This document shows, in pieces, positions 28,201 through 36,200 of a DNA stretch of 64,000 nt (its first letter is position 1; every line of letters begins with the position of its first letter). Below the pieces are notes generated by a model. The model was not told the DNA's origin, ran no database searches, and saw only the letters and a list, made by a program, of their open reading frames with translations. Source of the DNA: Osedax fenrisi (lineage: Eukaryota; Annelida; Polychaeta; Sabellida; Siboglinidae). Position numbers and translations under genes: made by a program. The stretch spans positions 96,643,186 through 96,707,185 of the forward strand of contig OZ025240.1 in assembly GCA_964019155.1 (NCBI GenBank), written 5' to 3'.

Positions 28201-31200
28201 AATTATATATAGATAAATTAATTATTAAAATATTTTACATAAAACATAAACATAAAGTATATATATGGCATTATTTAGATTGAAAATATTTTAAAAAAAT
28301 ATTACTTTATTTTTCAACATTATTTCTCAGTAACTTTTTTTATGATAAATAATGTTATTTATAGTTTTTAATTATTAAATATTTGTTGATAAAACTTTCT
28401 CCAATGGATATATTTATATATAGATTAAAAACGTAATACATAATTTTACATTATATAAAAATAAAATATATCTATATGACATTATTTAGAAAAATATCTA
28501 ATAATTTATAATTATATGTGATATATACATTATTATAAATTTATAACATACTTGTATATATCTATATAGAATTTTGTACCACGTATACAAAGCCATATTA
28601 TTAACTATATATAGAAAAAAAAAGTAGGTCATTAGCTACTATAGATAAATAATTGAACCATAATACATAGTAATATTCCATGCCTATTTCTCCTATCTTT
28701 TAACATGGTGAATTATATTATTGCTAGATTTATTGGCAATGTCACACTTAAACCATTGGTTTACGGGTATACAGATTTAAGCTACTTTCACACCAAAAAA
28801 CAGCCCGATACCTGCACCACTTTCATAGCCCGATATCGGAGAATATATAAATCGGGCAGTTTCGGTGTGACAACGTTTATTATTACAGACAGATATCGAG
28901 AAGGTCAGTGCATGTCTTATGCGTGCGTTTATATATATATTTAACTGCCTGTGTGGCTCAATGGCTAAGGCGTCAGACGTACAAGCAGTAGGACACGGGT
29001 TTAAGCCTCGTCCGGACTATTAATAAATTATATAAAATGGGTGTTAAAATATTATTTAGAAGTGATCTTATATAATTGTGTATAAATAAATTATCGGCTC
29101 TAGTTAAAATCATGGATCAACATGAGGGCGGCTTCGAAGGACCACATTAGAGCCATATATAAGTGAAAACTTCATCTAAGTTCCTGGATGGGATGAAAAG
29201 ACTCCACCAAATAAAATAAAAAAAAATTATCTATTATAAAATTTTAAAAATTTAACCTGCCCGCTACATCTAGTAAATATTTTAAAACGAATAAATAATA
29301 ATTTTGTAGCCCGATGTTTTTTTGGTGTGAAACCAGCTATACCCTCTCCGGGATTCGAACCGCCGACCTCCCGACTACGCTAGCCCACCCGGCCGCCTGA
29401 CTAACTCTGTGGTGATCGCGCGATGATCTGGATGTTGCCGAGTGGGCAAGAACAACTCGAGCATCTTGAGACCGCGATGCATGTAGGTATCGCGAGGACA
29501 CAGGTAAGGACGCAACTCGTCGAGCATCTCCTGAGTCGACGACAACGGGAAATAGCTGCGGAGATGGATATATGACAAATAGGTTCATAACAAATAGGTA
29601 CATTACAAATAGGTACATTACAAATAGGTACATTACAAATAGGTACATTACAAATAGGTACATTACAAATAGGTACATTACAAATAGGTACATTACAAAT
29701 AGGTACATTACAAATAGGTACATTAAAAATAGGTACATTATTAATGTATTCATTATTAATGAGTTTATTCAAAATAGGGCTATTATAAATAAATATATAT
29801 ATATATATGCATATATAATTTATAATATTATTCATTATAAATAGGCTCTTAATTAATTTGTTTCGTAACAAATATGTTCATAGAGTTTAGAGCTCCTTTA
29901 TTTATCACAAATATTAAATATCAAATGTAATAGTCAGAAGTTGATGTCTAGTGAGATAGAATAATAATAATATATATAATTATGTAAAAAATGTTGTTAT
30001 AAATCAATATTTGTATGCCACGGATTAATGGATTGCGATTTAATTCTACGCATAAACACACACTCACACACACACATACACATACACACACTCACACACA
30101 CACATACACACACATAAACACACACACATAAACACACACACATACCACACATACTATTACATTAACACGCACACACTTAATAATTGCACACTTTAATACC
30201 AACTCTCTGCACGTGATGATCAAGTTCTTGAACCTCAATACAAGACTCCTGCGGTGATAGATACGGTGTGATTACATCATACTATTACATCGTATGATTA
30301 CGTCATATGATTATGCACGAACAATCATGAAATTAAATTTTGAATTTTTCATGAAATTTTATTTTTAATCGAAACAAACTAAATATAGCTGATATATATA
30401 AATGATGAATCACTTGCACGATGCTCTAATCTCTATACATATATAGTGATGATTAATAGTTATCATCATGTTGATGATTCATCACTTGTGAATGTGATAC
30501 AATAGCATGTGCGTGTATAAATATATATTATTATTAATAAAATAATTGAAATGAAAAATAATTATCGTACAATTATACGAATTCACTAATAGAATAATAT
30601 TTATAAAGCGAGATAATGTTACAACTTAGCGCTGTTCTATTAATTCCCATGGTGGGCATCCCCTATCCTTACATTAAGAATCAAACCTTTTTAATGTAAG
30701 AGATAGGCGACGCCCACAATTGAAAAATATCCGCCGCCTTTGCCGAAACCTAAATCTACGTTTACTCTTGCGGAACCTCCTCCTATACACACACACACAG
30801 GTAACATATGTATGGAGTAATCGATAGGTTAATGATACATGCGTACGTATGGAAATTTGTATAATGCACTACAGCGATGACATAATATACTACAGCTATG
30901 ACATAATGTTCTACAGCAATGACATAATGGACTACAGCGATGTCATAATTCACTACAGCGATGTCATAATACGCTACAGAGATGACATAAAGTTCAATGT
31001 CAGTGACAGTGACAGAGACGGTGTCAGAGATAGTGACAATGACAGAGATGCGCGACTAACGGAGGAGAAGAGATGATATCGGTGGTGTTCAGTTTGCCAT
31101 ACTCCATGTTGGTGTAGATGTCGTACAGCTGACGCCATGGTATCTCTAGGTCGGCGCTGCTCAACAGGTTAGACTTCCTGTAGTGTGTGTGTGTGTGCAC

Positions 31201-33247
31201 GTGCGTGTGTGTGCGATATCGGGTTAGACAATGGTCTAGAAGCCACATTAATATCTTATTATATAGTTCGATTAATTTTAAATAAGATTTTCTCACATTT
31301 TCTAAAGGACAGTAGCTAAAGGACATGATATTAGAATAAGTTGAAAGTAAACATCGGGGAACAATAAGTGTGTATAAGCGATTAAGCAATCTCTTAGAGG
31401 CTTTCGAGTATCGGTATCTAAAATAAATATAAATGATAGATTATAATTATATTAGAAAATACAAAATATAAATAATAAGCTTATCATTGTTAATAGATAA
31501 TATAAAGTACGATAGATGTGCAACGTAGAATAAGAGATATGTTGATATAATAACACATAAGTGGTAACGAATAATCAACTTATAAGGGAGACGAACATAA
31601 GGTAAATTTAATGGGCAAACTTTAATATATAGTTATAGAAACCAGTATATTGGGATAGAAATTGCATTTATATATATAGGATTATGTGTGCCTCAGTTTA
31701 TAGCCTCTGCTATCTATTTTTATTGATCACTAACTATTAAGTATATAGCATCATCAGTGATGATTCATCACTAACTATAGAGTATATTCACTATTTATTG
31801 AAATTAATAGTTAATTATAGAATTATGATCGTTAACAAATTGTTAGCAACAATGTTATTCAAAATTAGTTGAAACAGGAATTGTATAAATTAAAATATGA
31901 GGTACGCACAATCCAATGCACTAACTGTAGAAGCTTGGTAAGCATGAGCGAGAACTTCGTGACCAGGGCATAGTCAAGGTCGGGTATCACCACAAGGTCG
32001 TAGATCAGATGAACAAAGGTCAAGTGGTCTTCCTTGGAGAACTTGAAGCCGTACAAGCGGATGTACCTACGCGAGAAGGTGGCGGTGTCACAGTTAAGAA
32101 TACGTTAATCGTTAATGATAAGCATTCTATAATGATGAATTAGGTTTATTAGGCACTAAATTAAGGTCATTTAGACCCCTTCGCTCGTGCGGGAAGAAAA
32201 TAATAATAAAATAATAGTAATACGATAATAATTTAATAATAATATACATTGAATATACCACGGACAACAATAATAAGAGATATAGTGATAATATGCAATT
32301 TTCGAATAATATATATCCCTTATAAGATAAATACGAATAGAGAATAAACATATTATAGATAATAGTATGTAATTCGCATGGAAATAATCACGAAGCGAAA
32401 CAATATTGTTGAATGACATTTTTAAATTTAATTTTAAAGGTAAAAATTAAGAGGTCGTGTATGGTTTGTGCGTGTGTGTGTGTGTATGTATGTGTATTTA
32501 TTAATAGTGTTACATTTTTACATTTCGATACAGAGTGATTTTAGGTTAAATTTACATGTTATTATAAGACATATGCAAACAAATTTATTCAAATTGAGCG
32601 AATATTGAAGAAGATATCGACTGTCAAAAATTAATAAAATATTACATTGAAAAGTATTATAGACAAATAAATGAAAACAGTTACCACACATTCAGCTAGA
32701 TATGAAAATATGTTCTTCATAAAATTTCATAAAAAGTGTATATTAATATTCATTTTAGGATTTTTTTATTTATATACTTTAGTTATAATATATTCTAAAG
32801 ACAAATCTAGACTTTTTTTTAAGTTCATGGTAATTATAGGAAAAAATGTTACAATGTTTTTTATGAATTTTTATAAAAAAATATTTATGTTCTATTAAAA
32901 TGTCATAAATAAATAACAATTATTAGTAGGTTAAAAATCACTTGTTAATCATTTATTAAATTATCATGTTAGATTATGTATTTATCTCTATGTTAAACTT
33001 TAAGTAATAGTAGCCCAAATTAAAAACAAAATTCTTAACTAATTAGTATACTGTACACTAGGTGTTCTGAGTTAGCCAACATTAGCCGTTGACCCGTACT
33101 AGCCTGTGTTGATCATTCTAGTGTGTATGATGACAATTAGTTTGTATGATTAAACTATGCGCTATCATATTATATTAACTGATATGGCAATTTATTCGTA
33201 GAAAAAAGATATTAATGAATTATTATATACATATATGTATGATATAT

Positions 33248-33278
<31 letters not shown>

Positions 33279-36200
33279 ATATGTGTATGACACTGTATGT
33301 GGTTGTATGGATTATATACATATATATATATATATATATATGTATGTATTATAATTATACTTATATCAATATATGTTTTTATTAACAATATCAATGTAAT
33401 GTCCACTAGACATTGTCCAGTGTAAAATAATATAAATAATCATTATGCAATATTTGTTGTAACATTGATACTATATGGTATGAAATCTTGAAACAATGTA
33501 TTACTATAGATGTCTGGTATATTTGTTTAGGCATGTGTGCATTCTAATGATGATATCAAACATATAATTAAATGTACATAAGGAAAATCAAAATAGATAT
33601 AATGTGAAATCAAATATTTATATAAATTATGTTTGTATATAGGATTTTTAGATATTTATAAATAAATAAATATACAATTCGATGTCAAAACATAAATTAT
33701 AATTTATGAAAGTTATATAACATATCATTACTTATATTAAATAATATTTAATAAATATAATTATACCCACTTGGTATAAAGGTAGAATGTATATTATTTA
33801 TATATAAATATATATAATTTTTATGTAACTAATATTATTATGAAATAATATAATTTTATTATAAAAATTTTAAGTAAAATTATATTATAAAAAAAGGTAT
33901 GTTAAATATTATATAACTATATATTATTATTTTACTCGTTTTATTAGAATTGTGAATTAGAATTTATATTAGAGTAGTGGATTTATGTAAGATATTATAA
34001 ATACACGGGTAATAATATGTAAATAAAGTTATGCCAGAGGTAATAACTAATTATCTTTAATTAATGCAGAATCATATGAATAAGATCAAAATTATAATGA
34101 TAAATTTATATCCAATGAAAAAAAAATGTAATATATATATATATATTATTTATTAAAAAATACTTAAAAAAATGTATAACAATTATAACAGGCTAATTAA
34201 TCTTTGATAACTATATTTTGTATATCTTTTACATGTACAAAATATAGTTAGGATCAAATGAACTTTACGATCAGCGGATAAATTCGGCGGACATCGATGT
34301 CCGTCGATCGTAAAGTTAATTTGATTCTATTGTAGTTTAGCATATAAGATTAACTTTACGATCGACGGAAATATGTACATGTAATACAATACAATCAAGT
34401 GATGTTAATGATCGACAGACATCGATTTGTTAATTTTAAACCTAATTGTTAATAAATAATCCGATATTTTGTCAATAACATTAACGCCATATATTATTTA
34501 AAATATAGTTGAACGGCATCAGCATAGTATTGGTTTCAAAATATTATATTTACTTATGAATCTAGAGTCGAAATAAACCATAACATACTTATATATGTAT
34601 ATTATTATAATAATAATTAAAATTATAAATATAATTATTATCATAATAAAATATTAAGTATTATTCATTTAGGTTAAATAGAAATTAGTTACTTAATATA
34701 ATACTGAGTTATTATGTGTATTACTAATCTAATTAGTATGGCAATTTCGATTATAGTCAACTAAAGGAAAGAATTTGTATAGTTTACCTATGTGGGTGCT
34801 AGTCAATATCAAATCATTAAAAGACTAATATTTACTTGATTATATTTTGTATATAAATCATATACGCATGTTTTATACACGATATAAATGTACGTATTCA
34901 CACTTTATATTAAATTATAATGAATATAATAATCATTTGCTATATATTCCAGTGACTTATATTAACTAATATAAGTCAATGAATCATTCCGATATTATTA
35001 GCACCCTCCAGAGTTGAACTATAATATAGTATTGTTTACAAACGTTGTCTTTACACTCATTGTACCATACAGTTAATGATTCATACACTGTACAGGTATA
35101 ATCTCTCAGAGTTGGCAAGGGTTTGAAAAACCAAAAATGTGTTATTTTGGTTTTTAGGTTTTTCATTTTCTAATAATTTTAAAATTATAAATAGGATTTT
35201 GTTGATAATAATATTTTTTGCAAAAGGTATATTATATACTATATAAAGGATTAAAAAATGATTTAATAAGTTTTATTACTATAATATTTATTTAGATTAT
35301 GCATCATCATCTAAAAATATGTGTAGTTATGATGATAATTATTATCATAATAATACTGTAAATACGGTATATAATATTATATACAGAAGATAATGCAATA
35401 TAATATTGAATATTAATTAATTAATATATTTAATTATACAATATTAATGTAATTTCTTTTTATAATTTATTCATAATAAATATTGATATACATGTATATA
35501 GCATATATTATATTCCCTATCAACTCTTTTTTCTGTATACCTAATTAATGTTTACATATTATTATTATAGGCTGACATACTAATGTATAGGTTGATAGTT
35601 ATTATAATATTATATTAATATATCTTGTATATAATATAAAATTCTAATAAATATCAATAATATATATATATCAATATATATATATTTAATAATTATTATA
35701 ATTTATAATTTATTATCAATATATATATTATCAATATATATATATATTTAATAATTATTATAATTTATAATAAATTATTTATTATAAATTATAGATTATA
35801 GATTATAATTTATATTCAATATTTTTTTAAATATGTGGATATTCTATTAAAAAAAGAAAAAAACCCATATTTTTAAGAATAAACCTAAGTTTTTTGACTA
35901 AAAAACTACAAAACTAAAAATCTAAATTCACGTTTTAGAAAAAGTAGGTTATGACCAACCCTCAGTCTGCTCCTATGAAATTGTGCTGCATCAATGATAT
36001 TGTATCATTGATACAGCGTATCATACATTGATATAAAGAAAATGGATAAGCAATTGAATGTAGTGTATGGCACTATACGCTACGGGCGCTGTAGTCGAAA
36101 CCCACTATCTGGCCCACTACTTTTTATTTATAATAATATTTATTTATACATATATATATTGATAAATACTACTAATTTGAATGTACTATCTAAACTAAAA

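Noticed and set aside
28946..29025. Possible functional tRNA gene
   Set aside because: No acceptor-stem pairing and degraded B box; body shared with other copies shows it is a SINE head. The same applies at 59402-59475.
29337..29871. Met-Tyr-Leu-Phe-Val repeat ORFs in three frames
   Set aside because: They come from the 15-bp tandem repeat; only 29406-29555 is coding, in the frame with [12 protein letters not shown].
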